46,734 nucleotides of DNA from an uncultured Gammaproteobacteria bacterium (GTDB taxonomy: Bacteria; Pseudomonadota; Gammaproteobacteria; UBA6429; Thiohalophilaceae), in contig CAJYAN010000018.1 of the NCBI GenBank assembly GCA_913064945.1, positions 1-46,734 of the forward strand, in the 5' to 3' direction. The position numbers were made by a program, and so were the translations under genes. Each line of letters begins with the position of its first letter. The first letter of the stretch is position 1. The notes under the pieces are model-generated. The model saw only the letters and a list, made by a program, of their open reading frames with translations, was not told the origin of the DNA and did not search any database. This document shows positions 19,275 to 28,438 of the stretch, piece by piece.

Positions 19275-22229
19275 ATGAGCCCAGCGGCCAGCACAATACC
19301 TGACTCACCATTTCTGTGGATCCCCTATGCACAGGATCCGCTGTTGGCCCTGGCACAGCACCTGCTCAGCCAGCATGCAGAAAAGCTGCCCAATCTAAGC
19401 AGCATTGTCATTTTATTGAATGAACCCCAGGCGGCACGTGGTCTACGTCGTTGTCTGCTCGATCAGGCACGGCAGCAGGGCTACGCCGCCCTGCTTGCGC
19501 CGAAAATTGAACGCCTGGACGAATTTGTCAGCGCGCGAGCCAACCTCGAACAGTCACGACACTTCATCGATAGCACCAGCCGTGAACTAATCCTGATCGA
19601 GGCCTTACAACAGCATCCCGCTATCCTCGGTAACGCCAATCCCTGGGTCCTCGCCGAACACCTGTTGAGCCTGTTTGATGAGTTGACCCTCAACCAGCAG
19701 GATCTGCCCGCGAAACTGGAAGACTTTACTGCCTGGCTGCAACAACGATATCAGATCAACGGTCCATCGCTTTCCGGACAAAGCCGTGAAGCGGCACTAA
19801 TCCATACTCTATGGCTCGCCTGGCATACCGAGCTGGAACAACGACAGTCGATAGACAAGACCATTGCCTATACCCAGGCCCTGCAACAACGGCTCGACCT
19901 GCGCGATATCGAGATGATTTATTATGCCGGGGGCATGGCACCCAGCCGCAGCGAAATTCACTGGCTTCAGCAACAGCTACCCGAGAAAAAACTGACCCTG
20001 TGTCTCCAGGGTCAGGTCGATCCCCTGGCCAGTGCGATCCATCCCTCGACACCTCTACGGCAACTGGCCGCAATATTATCCGCGCCCCCTCAGACCACCG
20101 ACACGGTTTCCGCCTATAGCGATACGCTGGATCAGGTCTATGCAGAACATCGAGAGGTGCTGGCTACACGCGCCCGACAACAACAACACAAATTCCAGCA
20201 GAGCCCGCTTCAGGATCGGTTGAGCATCGTCCTGGCTAATAGTGCCGAACAGGAGGCGCGCGCCGTCGATATCCAGATCCGCCAGTGGCTACTGCAGGGT
20301 AAGACCAATATCGCCGTCGTCTGTGAAAATCGACGCCTGTCGCGTCGGCTGCGTGCGCTCCTCGAACGGGCCAACGTCGCCCTGCAGGACACCACCGGCT
20401 GGGCCCTCTCGACCACCAGCGCCAGCGCCACCCTGGAACGCTGGCTGGAATGTATTGAAGAAGACTTTGCCCATGCACCGTTACTGGACTTATTGTCCTC
20501 GGTCTTTATTTTTAGCGACTATGCGTCGGCACAATATAAAAAACTCATCTTCCGTTTTGAGCAGGACATCATTCAAAACGAGAATATTGCCCGTGACCTG
20601 AATCGCTATCGTGCCCATATTCGTGACCGTAGCCAACGGGTTGAAGCCTGGCGCTCCGAACTCGCCAGCGAGTTATTGACGTTATTAGATCAACTGGAAA
20701 TCGCGGCCCAACCCCTGCTACACATTTATCGCGGTCGGCACCCGGCCAATGCATTTCTGTCTGCCCTGCAACAAAGTCTGCACCTGCTGAGCGCAACTGA
20801 GGCACTCAATGGCGATGCGGCCGGGCGACAATTACTCCTGGAACTGGATCGCCTGCAACACAGCGCCCAACAGGCACCACTACCGATGGACTGGTCTACG
20901 TTTCGTACCTGGTTCGGCCGCCATCTGGAACAGTGCCACTTTCGCCCGGAGGTGCATGGCAACCCTGTGCGGCTCATGGGGCTGGCACAGACCCAGTGGC
21001 AGAGTTTTGATGCGCTCATCATTGCCGGTGCCGAGCAACGCTATTTACCCGACAGTGGCGGCAGCTCACCCTTTTTTAATGAGACGGTGAGACAGGAGCT
21101 TGGTCTGACAACCCGGGCCAGTCATATCGCCGAACGCTTTTATCATTTTCGTCGCCTGCTCGAGAGTGCGCCACAGATCGTCATTACGGCCTGTCAGCAA
21201 GACAGTGGTGACCCCGTTGCCATTAGCCCCTGGCTGGAACGCCTGTTGGCCTTTCATCAGATCGCCTGGGGTAATCGGCTGCAGAATGACTCGCTCGCAC
21301 TACTCAGCAAATCACCACAGACGCAGGTCAACCGCGACCCGGATAGCCCCCTGCCCGCTATTCCACAAGCGGCCAGTGCGGTTTTGCCTGTGACTGAACT
21401 GCCGCAGAAATTTTCCGCCAGCGATTATCAAACCCTGCTCGATTGTCCATACCAGTATTTTGCGGCTCGCAGCCTGTCCCTGTCGGCGCCAGAGGAAGTG
21501 CGCCTGGCGTTATCGAAAGCAGATTATGGCTCACGCATACACCAGTGCCTGGATGCCTTGCACGCTGACCGCGCTGGTCTGCCCGGCCCATTCAGGCAGA
21601 CGTTTGATCAGCATCACCGTCAGGCCGCTATCGACCTGCTGAATGAAATTTCGAGTGCCGTGTTTGCCAAAGACCTGCAGGACCACTTCAGTCATCAGGG
21701 CTGGTTACAAAAATGGCAGAGTCAGATCCCTGCCTATATCGATTGGGAAATTGAACGCGCACCACAGTGGCAGGTTGACAGGACCGAAGCCAGTTTTGAA
21801 TCAACAACTCCCAATGGTATTACCTTAAGAGGACAGGTAGATCGACTGGACGTACACGAGGATAAATTTGCGGTGGTCGATTATAAAACCGGTGTCGTAC
21901 CGAAAATGGATGAGGTTGAAGCGGGGGAAAAAATCCAGCTACCTTTTTATACCCTGCTGACTAAAGATACTTCCGCTGTGACGCAGGTGAGTTATTTGGG
22001 TCTGGACCCTGTCAGTAAAAAAGAGGCTGCACTATCCGATGAAGCCTTACAGACCCTCGCCTTTGACATACAACAACGACTGGATACCGTGGTGACAGAA
22101 ATGTCGCAGGGACGGGGCCTGCCCGCCTGGGGGGATAATCGTGCCTGTCGTTACTGCGATATGAACCGAATTTGTCGCCGTGCGGTCTGGGAAAATGAAT
22201 CGACTCTGGAGCAAGAGCCTCATGCCTGA
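19275..22229 (+). CDS. AddB-like DNA repair nuclease/helicase subunit
   Basis: AddB is the partner of AddA in double-strand-break end processing. The 984-residue protein has the C-terminal PD-(D/E)XK nuclease (GITLRGQVDRLD, then VVDYKTG near residue 870). The four cysteines of the AddB iron-sulfur staple are C724 in DCPYQYF and C958, C961, C967 in CRYCDMNRIC. The N-terminus has no Walker A motif, unlike Bacillus AddB, which fits the gammaproteobacterial AddB-like group often labelled 'probable DNA repair protein'. It starts 22 bases after fdxA. AddA follows, separated by 339 bases that hold an opposite-strand small RNA. Confidence 0.87.
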   Translation: MSPAASTIPDSPFLWIPYAQDPLLALAQHLLSQHAEKLPNLSSIVILLNEPQAARGLRRCLLDQARQQGYAALLAPKIERLDEFVSARANLEQSRHFIDSTSRELILIEALQQHPAILGNANPWVLAEHLLSLFDELTLNQQDLPAKLEDFTAWLQQRYQINGPSLSGQSREAALIHTLWLAWHTELEQRQSIDKTIAYTQALQQRLDLRDIEMIYYAGGMAPSRSEIHWLQQQLPEKKLTLCLQGQVDPLASAIHPSTPLRQLAAILSAPPQTTDTVSAYSDTLDQVYAEHREVLATRARQQQHKFQQSPLQDRLSIVLANSAEQEARAVDIQIRQWLLQGKTNIAVVCENRRLSRRLRALLERANVALQDTTGWALSTTSASATLERWLECIEEDFAHAPLLDLLSSVFIFSDYASAQYKKLIFRFEQDIIQNENIARDLNRYRAHIRDRSQRVEAWRSELASELLTLLDQLEIAAQPLLHIYRGRHPANAFLSALQQSLHLLSATEALNGDAAGRQLLLELDRLQHSAQQAPLPMDWSTFRTWFGRHLEQCHFRPEVHGNPVRLMGLAQTQWQSFDALIIAGAEQRYLPDSGGSSPFFNETVRQELGLTTRASHIAERFYHFRRLLESAPQIVITACQQDSGDPVAISPWLERLLAFHQIAWGNRLQNDSLALLSKSPQTQVNRDPDSPLPAIPQAASAVLPVTELPQKFSASDYQTLLDCPYQYFAARSLSLSAPEEVRLALSKADYGSRIHQCLDALHADRAGLPGPFRQTFDQHHRQAAIDLLNEISSAVFAKDLQDHFSHQGWLQKWQSQIPAYIDWEIERAPQWQVDRTEASFESTTPNGITLRGQVDRLDVHEDKFAVVDYKTGVVPKMDEVEAGEKIQLPFYTLLTKDTSAVTQVSYLGLDPVSKKEAALSDEALQTLAFDIQQRLDTVVTEMSQGRGLPAWGDNRACRYCDMNRICRRAVWENESTLEQEPHA

Positions 22230-22239
22230 TATCGGACAT

Positions 22240-22265
22240 AAAAAAAAGCGGCCAATCCTGGCCGC
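22240..22265 (-). terminator. Rho-independent terminator of the small RNA
   Basis: On the minus strand a perfect 7-bp stem GCGGCCA/TGGCCGC with loop GGAT (22248-22265) is followed by eight T (22240-22247). No protein gene on this strand ends here, so it should terminate a non-coding transcript. The loop itself contains a GGA motif. Confidence 0.85.
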
Positions 22266-22440
22266 CCATCTTAGTCCCTTGCAGGCATTCCTGCCCGTTG
22301 CTATGTACCCTGCAGATTCATACGTATCAACAGCGCAAACCGTTGACCAGCATCCTGCTGCTGCATCAAGTCCCTGGCCGATCCTTGTGGGCCTTCCCGC
22401 CCAATATCACGTGTCCGTGTGTTTTGTCCTATTACTCGCA
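22240..22440 (-). ncRNA. CsrB/RsmZ-type CsrA-sequestering small RNA (predicted)
   Basis: Read on the minus strand, the roughly 200-nt segment has nine GGA motifs (plus-strand TCC at 22256, 22275, 22289, 22353, 22371, 22382, 22395, 22414 and 22427). Several lie in hairpin loops: TGGGC-GGGAAG-GCCCA (22388-22403), CAGC-AGGAT-GCTG (22348-22360), GGCA-GGAA-TGCC (22284-22295) and the terminator loop (22255-22258). Such RNAs bind several CsrA dimers and relieve repression; csrA is in this window. No protein frame fits this strand. In Pseudomonas rsmZ is also beside fdxA. A GacA-type upstream site (TGTAAG-N6-CTTACA) was not found. The 5' end is estimated from the promoter. Confidence 0.78.
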
Positions 22441-22446
22441 AGCACG

Positions 22447-22474
22447 GTAATACTAAACCCTATAAGCCTAGCAA
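22447..22474 (-). promoter_or_regulatory. Possible promoter of the small RNA
   Basis: On the minus strand TTGCTA (22469-22474) and TATTAC (22447-22452) are 16 bp apart, each matching four of six consensus bases. This would start transcription near 22440, just before the first GGA motif. It is a modest match. Confidence 0.4.
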
Positions 22475-22568
22475 GTTACCCGGACATCGCAAGTCGAACA
22501 TCGCACATCATATTAAAATATGGCAAAACCGTGTCGACGTTCTCACCCTGCTATCGTGAGATGAACCA

Positions 22569-25500
22569 ATGACCACATCAACCGCCATCGAATACAACCC
22601 CGCCGATGTAGGACATTTACCGTATTTAACCGTGCAGGCCTCAGCCGGTAGCGGCAAGACCTATCTGCTGGTCAGTCGTCTCATTTATTTATTGCTCGGT
22701 GGACATACCCCTAATGCTATTCTCGCCATTACCTTTACCCGCAAGGCCTCCGCCGAAATGCACTGTCGTTTACTGGAGCGACTTTATACGCTAAGCCAGG
22801 CGAATGAACAGCAACTCACTGTTGAACTCCAGGCCCTCGGACTCGAGGCGAACGCACAAAACCGACAACGCGCACAACGACTCTACGAGGAATTGCTAAG
22901 TAGCGAACAACAGGTACGCATCACAACCTTTCACGCCTTTTGTCAGGAACTCCTGCGCCGCTTTCCACTGGAAGCGGATATACCCCCGGGCTTTGAGCTG
23001 ATCGAACGTACCGGTGAATTCCGTGATGAGGCCTGGGAGGCATTAATGACCCGTGCCGCAAAACAACCACAGTCAACCACAGCAGAGGCGCTGCGTTTTT
23101 TGTTTGCCGAGCTGGAACAATTTAATACTCGACAGGCACTGGATAGTTTTCTTAATCATCGCAGCGACTGGTGGGCCTTTAGTCGAGATAACGACAGTCC
23201 GGTAGAGACGGCGCAACAGCAACTGCTGGCCGAGCTGGACATTGACCTTGATATAGACCCAGTCGCAATTTTTTTTGCAAACGATAGCCTGCTCCAACGC
23301 ATACAGCGTTTTTTATATTGCCTGGAAAAACACAGTAACAAGACGAATGACCAACATGCCGCACAACTGCGTGGCGCATTGAGTGATCAATGGTCGACCG
23401 AGGAGCGTCGGTTACTACTCAGTGATGTCTTCCTCACACAAAAGGGTGAACCGCGCAGTCGCAAACCCGGCAAGACCCTCGATAGCAAACTGGGGGGCGA
23501 GGCTGCCGTGCAGTTTATCGAAGACCATCACTTTATTTGCACGTGCCTGCTGGAACTCAACGCCACACTAAAAAGCTATACGACCTATCAACGCTGCTCG
23601 GCCTGGTATATCGCCGGTCAACAATATTTGCATGACTACCAGCGTATTAAACAGGAGCAACGTCTGCTCGATTTTTCCGATCTGGAATGGAAGGCCTATC
23701 AACTCTTAAATGAAAGTGAGCACGCCCTGTGGGTGCAATATAAACTCGATACCCGCCTGGACCACATCCTGATCGATGAATTTCAGGATACCAACCCGAC
23801 CCAATGGCGACTGCTATTACCCCTGCTGGAGGAACTCGCCAGCCAGACCGCGGAGCGACACCGCAGTGTGCTATTTGTCGGCGATGCCAAACAATCCATT
23901 TATCGTTTTCGACGTGCTGAACCCAGGCTATTTGACAGTGCGGAGCACTGGCTACGTAGCCGACTATCCGCAACCACCCTGCCCCTATCATCGTCATGGC
24001 GTTCATCACCGGCCATCATCAATTTTGTTAACACGCTCTTTGCGAGTGGTCCCTTACACGAAGCGCTGCCGGAGTTTCATGAACACAGTACCCATCAACA
24101 GAATGACTGGGGGCGGGTAACACTCATGCCGCTGTGTGACGAACCGGAACAGCATGCCGACGAACGTTACTATATGCGTAACCCGCTACGGACACCTCGA
24201 CAGGAAAAACAGAGTCAGCGTTATTATCAGGAAGGCGTGCTGATCGCCAGGCAGATCAAATTACTGCTACAGGAAAAAACCGTCATAGGTCAGCCGGACA
24301 ACGCGCGCCTACTGGATTACGGCGATATTATGATCCTGCTGCGCTATCGTACCCATGCCGATGACTATGAACGTGCGCTACGCGATAATGGCATCCCCTA
24401 CATTGGCGCCGAACGCGGCACACTGTTAGAAAGCATTGAAATTCAGGATATGCAGGACCTGCTGCACTTTCTCATCACCCCTCAATATAATCTGGCCCTG
24501 GCCGGGGTTCTGCGTTCCCCCTTGTTTGCGGCCAGCGAGGATGACTTATTACGCTTAGCCGGCAGCCATAATACCGCCTGGTGGGAAGCCTTGCGTCAGT
24601 TAGCGGCAGCACTACCCGAGGAGAGTGTTTTAGCCAGGGCCTATCGATTGCTGAGTCAATGGATTGCCCTGACCGGCCACCTGCCCGTACATGACTTGCT
24701 CGACCGTATATTTTGCGAAGGTAATGTTATTGCACGCTATGCCAGTGCTTCACCACCGCACATGGTCAATCGGGTCACCACGAATCTGACCCGCTTTCTG
24801 GAGCTGGCACTGGAAGTCGATAGTGGGCGTTATCCCAGCCTGTTACGGTTTTTAAGTTGGCTAAAGGATTTACGCCAGCAAAATAACGAAGCCCCCGACG
24901 CACCACCTGCCGGAGAAGATCAGCGCCGCGTCCAGATCATGACCATCCACTCGGCCAAAGGTCTGGAGGCACCCGTGGTTTTCCTGGCGGACTGTGCTGG
25001 TAGTGACCGCAATAAACATGCCCATCAGGCCCTGGTGCACTGGCCCGTCGACAGCGCACAACCCGAGGCCTTTTTACTCAACCCGGGCAAGGAACAGCGT
25101 GACCCCTTCACGGCACGGATTTTCAGTGACTATGAGATCGCCCTGGAGCAGGAAAATGCCAATCTATTTTATGTGGCCACCACACGCTGTCGCCAGCTGT
25201 TATATCTATCCGGCAGTCGACCTCAAAAAGGCGAAGGGCTCGGCTGGTATGGGCATGTGTTAAATCAATACCACAAATCTGCTGATGACGTGACTGCGAG
25301 CCTACTGCTTGAGTCGTACCTGCACATGCCAGAGGCACAACCCGTGCCGATACTACCTCCGATGGTCGAGGCTGACGCCACCGGGCTGGACCAGCCCCTA
25401 CAGGTCCTTGCCCAGGAACGGGAGATAGCCCCCAGCCGACATACCTATCAAGTCCAACAGAACACCAGCGACGACCCGGATGGCCGTGAACGCGGTATTG

Positions 25501-25967
25501 TCATCCATCTGTTACTACAACACCTGACACAGACACCGACCCAGCATGAAAGTCGCGACTGGTTACATCTACTGAGTAAACAACTACGCCAGGCAATTGA
25601 TGAGTCTTTATGGCAATCCTGCTGGGAAGAAGTCCAGGGCATACTCAACACAGTTGAAAATGCCGATATATTCAGCGCAGAGAACTATGCTCAGGCATTA
25701 AATGAAGTACCGATCATCTATTATCAGGGAGGCACCCTCGTGCATGGGATTATCGACCGCCTGGTCATCACAGGCGATAGTGCCATCATTATCGACTACA
25801 AATCACATCAACATGTCAGCGTTGACAATCTATTGTCGTTGGCCGAATCCTACCGTGAACAATTACAATACTATATTGAGGGTATCAAACAGCTTTGGCC
25901 TGCGAAAAGGATCCGTGCCGAACTCCTGTTTACTGCAGGTAATCTGCGCTGGGTACTTCCAGCGTAG
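22569..25967 (+). CDS. addA: AddA-like UvrD-family helicase-nuclease
   Basis: AddA is the ATP-driven 3'-5' helicase and nuclease of the AddAB double-strand-break resection complex. The 1132-residue protein has Walker A in ASAGSGKTYLLV (about 24-35), motif Ia AITFTRKASAEM, the motif II region ILIDEFQDTNPTQW, motif III VGDAKQSIYRFRRA, later motifs (TIHSAKGLEAPVV, FYVATTRCR), and a C-terminal RecB-type nuclease (VHGIIDRL, then IIDYKSH near the end). Length and domain order match AddA rather than RecB. The start is the ATG at 22569; GTGAGATGAACC upstream gives only a weak ribosome site. Confidence 0.9.
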   Translation: MTTSTAIEYNPADVGHLPYLTVQASAGSGKTYLLVSRLIYLLLGGHTPNAILAITFTRKASAEMHCRLLERLYTLSQANEQQLTVELQALGLEANAQNRQRAQRLYEELLSSEQQVRITTFHAFCQELLRRFPLEADIPPGFELIERTGEFRDEAWEALMTRAAKQPQSTTAEALRFLFAELEQFNTRQALDSFLNHRSDWWAFSRDNDSPVETAQQQLLAELDIDLDIDPVAIFFANDSLLQRIQRFLYCLEKHSNKTNDQHAAQLRGALSDQWSTEERRLLLSDVFLTQKGEPRSRKPGKTLDSKLGGEAAVQFIEDHHFICTCLLELNATLKSYTTYQRCSAWYIAGQQYLHDYQRIKQEQRLLDFSDLEWKAYQLLNESEHALWVQYKLDTRLDHILIDEFQDTNPTQWRLLLPLLEELASQTAERHRSVLFVGDAKQSIYRFRRAEPRLFDSAEHWLRSRLSATTLPLSSSWRSSPAIINFVNTLFASGPLHEALPEFHEHSTHQQNDWGRVTLMPLCDEPEQHADERYYMRNPLRTPRQEKQSQRYYQEGVLIARQIKLLLQEKTVIGQPDNARLLDYGDIMILLRYRTHADDYERALRDNGIPYIGAERGTLLESIEIQDMQDLLHFLITPQYNLALAGVLRSPLFAASEDDLLRLAGSHNTAWWEALRQLAAALPEESVLARAYRLLSQWIALTGHLPVHDLLDRIFCEGNVIARYASASPPHMVNRVTTNLTRFLELALEVDSGRYPSLLRFLSWLKDLRQQNNEAPDAPPAGEDQRRVQIMTIHSAKGLEAPVVFLADCAGSDRNKHAHQALVHWPVDSAQPEAFLLNPGKEQRDPFTARIFSDYEIALEQENANLFYVATTRCRQLLYLSGSRPQKGEGLGWYGHVLNQYHKSADDVTASLLLESYLHMPEAQPVPILPPMVEADATGLDQPLQVLAQEREIAPSRHTYQVQQNTSDDPDGRERGIVIHLLLQHLTQTPTQHESRDWLHLLSKQLRQAIDESLWQSCWEEVQGILNTVENADIFSAENYAQALNEVPIIYYQGGTLVHGIIDRLVITGDSAIIIDYKSHQHVSVDNLLSLAESYREQLQYYIEGIKQLWPAKRIRAELLFTAGNLRWVLPA

Positions 25968-26050
25968 ACACGCTAATCGCCAGGCAGGGATTGCAATGCC
26001 CGCAGGTCATCCTTATATAGAAGTCACCCATAGAAATTCAAGAGGACGTT

Positions 26051-26911
26051 ATGAGCACATCAGCCCATATTATTGACATCACCAGCGAAAACTTTATGAC
26101 TGAAGTCATGGAGGCCTCTCAAACTACCTTAATCGTTCTCGACTTCTGGGCGACATGGTGCGGCCCATGCCAGTCACTCATGCCTGTTATCAGCAAGCTC
26201 GTGGATGAATATAACGGTAGTTTTCGTCTTGCCAAAGTCAACATCGATGAACAGCAGGAACTGGCCGGACAATTCGCCGTGCGTAGTGTCCCAACCGTGA
26301 AATTTATTAAGCAGGGCCAGGTCGTCGACGAGTTTAATGGCGCCCTCCCCGAAGGAGAGATTCGCAAGTTTCTCGACCGGTATATTGAAAAAGCCTCAGA
26401 TAAATTACTCGATGCCGCCCTCGCCCAGTACGAGGCCGGCGAAAAGCTTCCGGCCATCGAGGCCATCCAGGAAATCAGCCAACAGGACCCGAACAATCCA
26501 CGCATTGCCCTGGTCTACGCCGACTTGATGATTCGAGAGACACGTTATGACCTGGCACAGGAAGTCCTGCAAAGCCTGCCTTATGAAACCCGGCAAACAG
26601 AACAGGTGGCGGCCATGTTGGCAAAAATAGAATTCGCCGCCAATGCGGCAGACCTGCCTGGCGAAGAGGATTTGCTCAAGACCATTACTGACAATCCCAA
26701 GGCCAGTAAAGCCCGCCATCAACTCAGTACGCTCTATACAATGCAGGGCAATTACGACAAGGCATTAGAACAATTACTGGAAATTGTGAAACGAGACCGG
26801 GCTTATGAAGATGATGCGGGGCGTAAGGCCATGTTGAAGCTATTTGATATGCTCGGCGATAACGCATTAGTACATCAGTTTCGTCGTAAAATGATGGCGG
26901 CTTTATATTAG
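26051..26911 (+). CDS. cnoX: Thioredoxin-TPR chaperone CnoX (YbbN)
   Basis: CnoX protects substrates under oxidative (bleach) stress and hands them to GroEL and DnaK. The 286-residue protein has an N-terminal thioredoxin domain (1-110) with WCGPC (C37, C40) and the cis-proline segment RSVPTVKF, followed by tetratricopeptide-like helices (about 118-286). The E. coli homologue lacks the full CxxC, while this one keeps both cysteines, as in Caulobacter CnoX, so redox activity is likely. AGAGGACGTT precedes the ATG. It begins 83 bases after addA. Confidence 0.9.
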   Translation: MSTSAHIIDITSENFMTEVMEASQTTLIVLDFWATWCGPCQSLMPVISKLVDEYNGSFRLAKVNIDEQQELAGQFAVRSVPTVKFIKQGQVVDEFNGALPEGEIRKFLDRYIEKASDKLLDAALAQYEAGEKLPAIEAIQEISQQDPNNPRIALVYADLMIRETRYDLAQEVLQSLPYETRQTEQVAAMLAKIEFAANAADLPGEEDLLKTITDNPKASKARHQLSTLYTMQGNYDKALEQLLEIVKRDRAYEDDAGRKAMLKLFDMLGDNALVHQFRRKMMAALY

Positions 26912-27343
26912 CAGACATACAAATTGATATCAGCGCGCTTTCTTTCCTGTACATTTCGCCTGAGGGAAAGTCACGGTGTCAATCACGCTCGGCTGAAAAG
27001 AACCGCCGATCGACACCCAGGGCAAGACGTGTTGTTCAATCAGGGCCATGCCTCCTGACGGTCATAATAGTCATGGTTTTGAGAAATCTCGTATTGAAGA
27101 CGTCAGTGTCCATATTAAGGGCTACATCACAACCCATAGCCGCATACAACGCCCTTCTTGAAACCGGCGATGCCTGAATTTTAGTCACCTTGTCATGCGT
27201 TGCTTATTATAAAGTATTAGCATTTGCTAATTCTCATTCCATATTCCTGGACACTTTCTATCGCGGCACCTAAAGTCATGATTTAGTTTTGTCGATAACC
27301 CTACTACTTAAAGATGAATTTGGCCGACGGCCAGGGTATGTTT
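26912..27343. other. Spacer with a small open frame and an operator-like palindrome
   Basis: A minus-strand frame at 26930-27049 reads 39 residues from an ATG (MALIEQHVLPWVSIGG, then PSVIDTVTFPQ) to TGA and looks protein-like, but the AGGAGG is too close to the ATG. It may be a gene remnant. An AT-rich palindrome lies at 27216-27231. No other gene or RNA was seen. Confidence 0.35.
27216..27231. promoter_or_regulatory. Palindrome, possibly Fur-like
   Basis: ATTAGCA-TT-TGCTAAT is a perfect 7-2-7 inverted repeat, followed by TCTCATT. AT-rich palindromes with AATGAGAAT-like halves resemble Fur sites, but the match to the Fur consensus is partial. It sits about 110 bases upstream of the secreted Sel1 protein gene. 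Confidence 0.3.
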
Positions 27344-28180
27344 ATGAAAAACATGACGATCCTAACTCAAACCATCATGCTGTTTCTAATGGCGGTGGTT
27401 TATATTCAGCCTGCGCAAAGCGAAGAAATCGATTCAAGCTGGAACCAGGTATTTAACTTTCAATTCAATCTCGCGCGCCATGGAAATTCCCGTGCCCAAT
27501 TTATTCTCGGCGAAATGTATCAAAAGGGTCGTGGTGTTAAGCAAGACCTGAATACCGCCCTACTCTGGTATCGTAAAGCAGAAAAAAGCGGTAGCAAAAA
27601 GGCCGCTGCACGCATTGCTACGATTCAGCAAACCATGCAGAACGAGGCGCGAGAAAAGGCCCGTAATGCGGCTCAAAAAGCACGTCAAGCAAAAGAACAG
27701 GCACACCAGCGGGCCCTGCAAAAACAACGCGAGGCAGAGGCTCAGGTACACCAGCAGGCCCTGCAAAAACAACACGAAGCAGAGGTTCAGGCATATCAGC
27801 AGGCCCTGCAAAAACAACGCGAAGCTGAGGCTCAGGTACACCAGCGCAAGTTGCTAAAACAACCGCTAACGACATCAGCCGCCATCACAAAAAGGCTGAC
27901 GCCAGCGAGCGTCGAGACGACCGTGAGTACAGCCGCCTCGGGCAAAGCCACCGCTAACACTTCCCAGCAAGCTATCGATCATGGCCTGAGCCCCGAAGAG
28001 CGCGCGAAAAAAATTAAAGAGGCCAACGAGCGTGTGCAGGAAATTGTGCGCCAAAATGCTTTACATCAGCAGCAAAAGGCTGAGGCCGCTCTTGAGAAGT
28101 ATCGCGCCGCCATGAAACAATCGAGCCAACGTCAGACGACAACGAATGCCGCGACGCGATATCAGGATCCTTTTGAATGA
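27344..28180 (+). CDS. Secreted Sel1-repeat protein with coiled-coil repeats
   Basis: The start chosen is the ATG at 27344, seven bases after AGGG, which opens a clear signal peptide (MKNMTILTQTIMLFLMAVV, cleavage near PAQS). Starts at 27314 and 27338 would add residues before it. The 278-residue protein then has one Sel1/TPR-like unit (HGNSRAQFILGEMYQKGRGV, then ALLWYRKA) and a long basic, glutamine-rich coiled coil with three near-identical 15-residue repeats (consensus HQQALQKQREAEAQV). It probably acts in the periplasm as a scaffold or binding protein. No specific function is recognised. It stands alone. Confidence 0.75.
   Translation: MKNMTILTQTIMLFLMAVVYIQPAQSEEIDSSWNQVFNFQFNLARHGNSRAQFILGEMYQKGRGVKQDLNTALLWYRKAEKSGSKKAAARIATIQQTMQNEAREKARNAAQKARQAKEQAHQRALQKQREAEAQVHQQALQKQHEAEVQAYQQALQKQREAEAQVHQRKLLKQPLTTSAAITKRLTPASVETTVSTAASGKATANTSQQAIDHGLSPEERAKKIKEANERVQEIVRQNALHQQQKAEAALEKYRAAMKQSSQRQTTTNAATRYQDPFE
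27704..27838 (+). repeat. Three 45-bp in-frame tandem repeats
   Basis: Units at 27704-27748, 27749-27793 and 27794-27838 differ at only a few bases, and each encodes 15 residues of coiled coil. A fourth, diverged start follows. Near-identity at the DNA level implies recent expansion or copy-number variation. Confidence 0.9.
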
Positions 28181-28438
28181 GACTCCACACTGCTTCATTG
28201 ACTCGCCGCGTGGCTTTAAGATTGCCTGCTATGATACGGAAAGTTACACACCGATCATCGCCTCGAATCCCCTGACAAAATGATCTCAGCTCGGCAACCA
28301 TTTTCATAAGCAAAAGCATCGGTCCCGGCTCTCTAACAGGTTTGCGTCATCAGGAAGATGGAATATCCACGACGCTATCTATCAGTAAAGTCATAGGCTA
28401 GAATTGCGCCCATTGTATCCTTAACCAGATAATTAATC

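Noticed and set aside
22441-22540. GacA upstream site (TGTAAG-N6-CTTACA) for the small RNA
   Set aside because: No acceptable match on the minus strand, so Gac control cannot be claimed.
22180-22572. 130-codon plus-strand frame across the addB-addA gap
   Set aside because: It starts inside addB, has no ribosome site or protein-like character, and the DNA is explained by the minus-strand small RNA.
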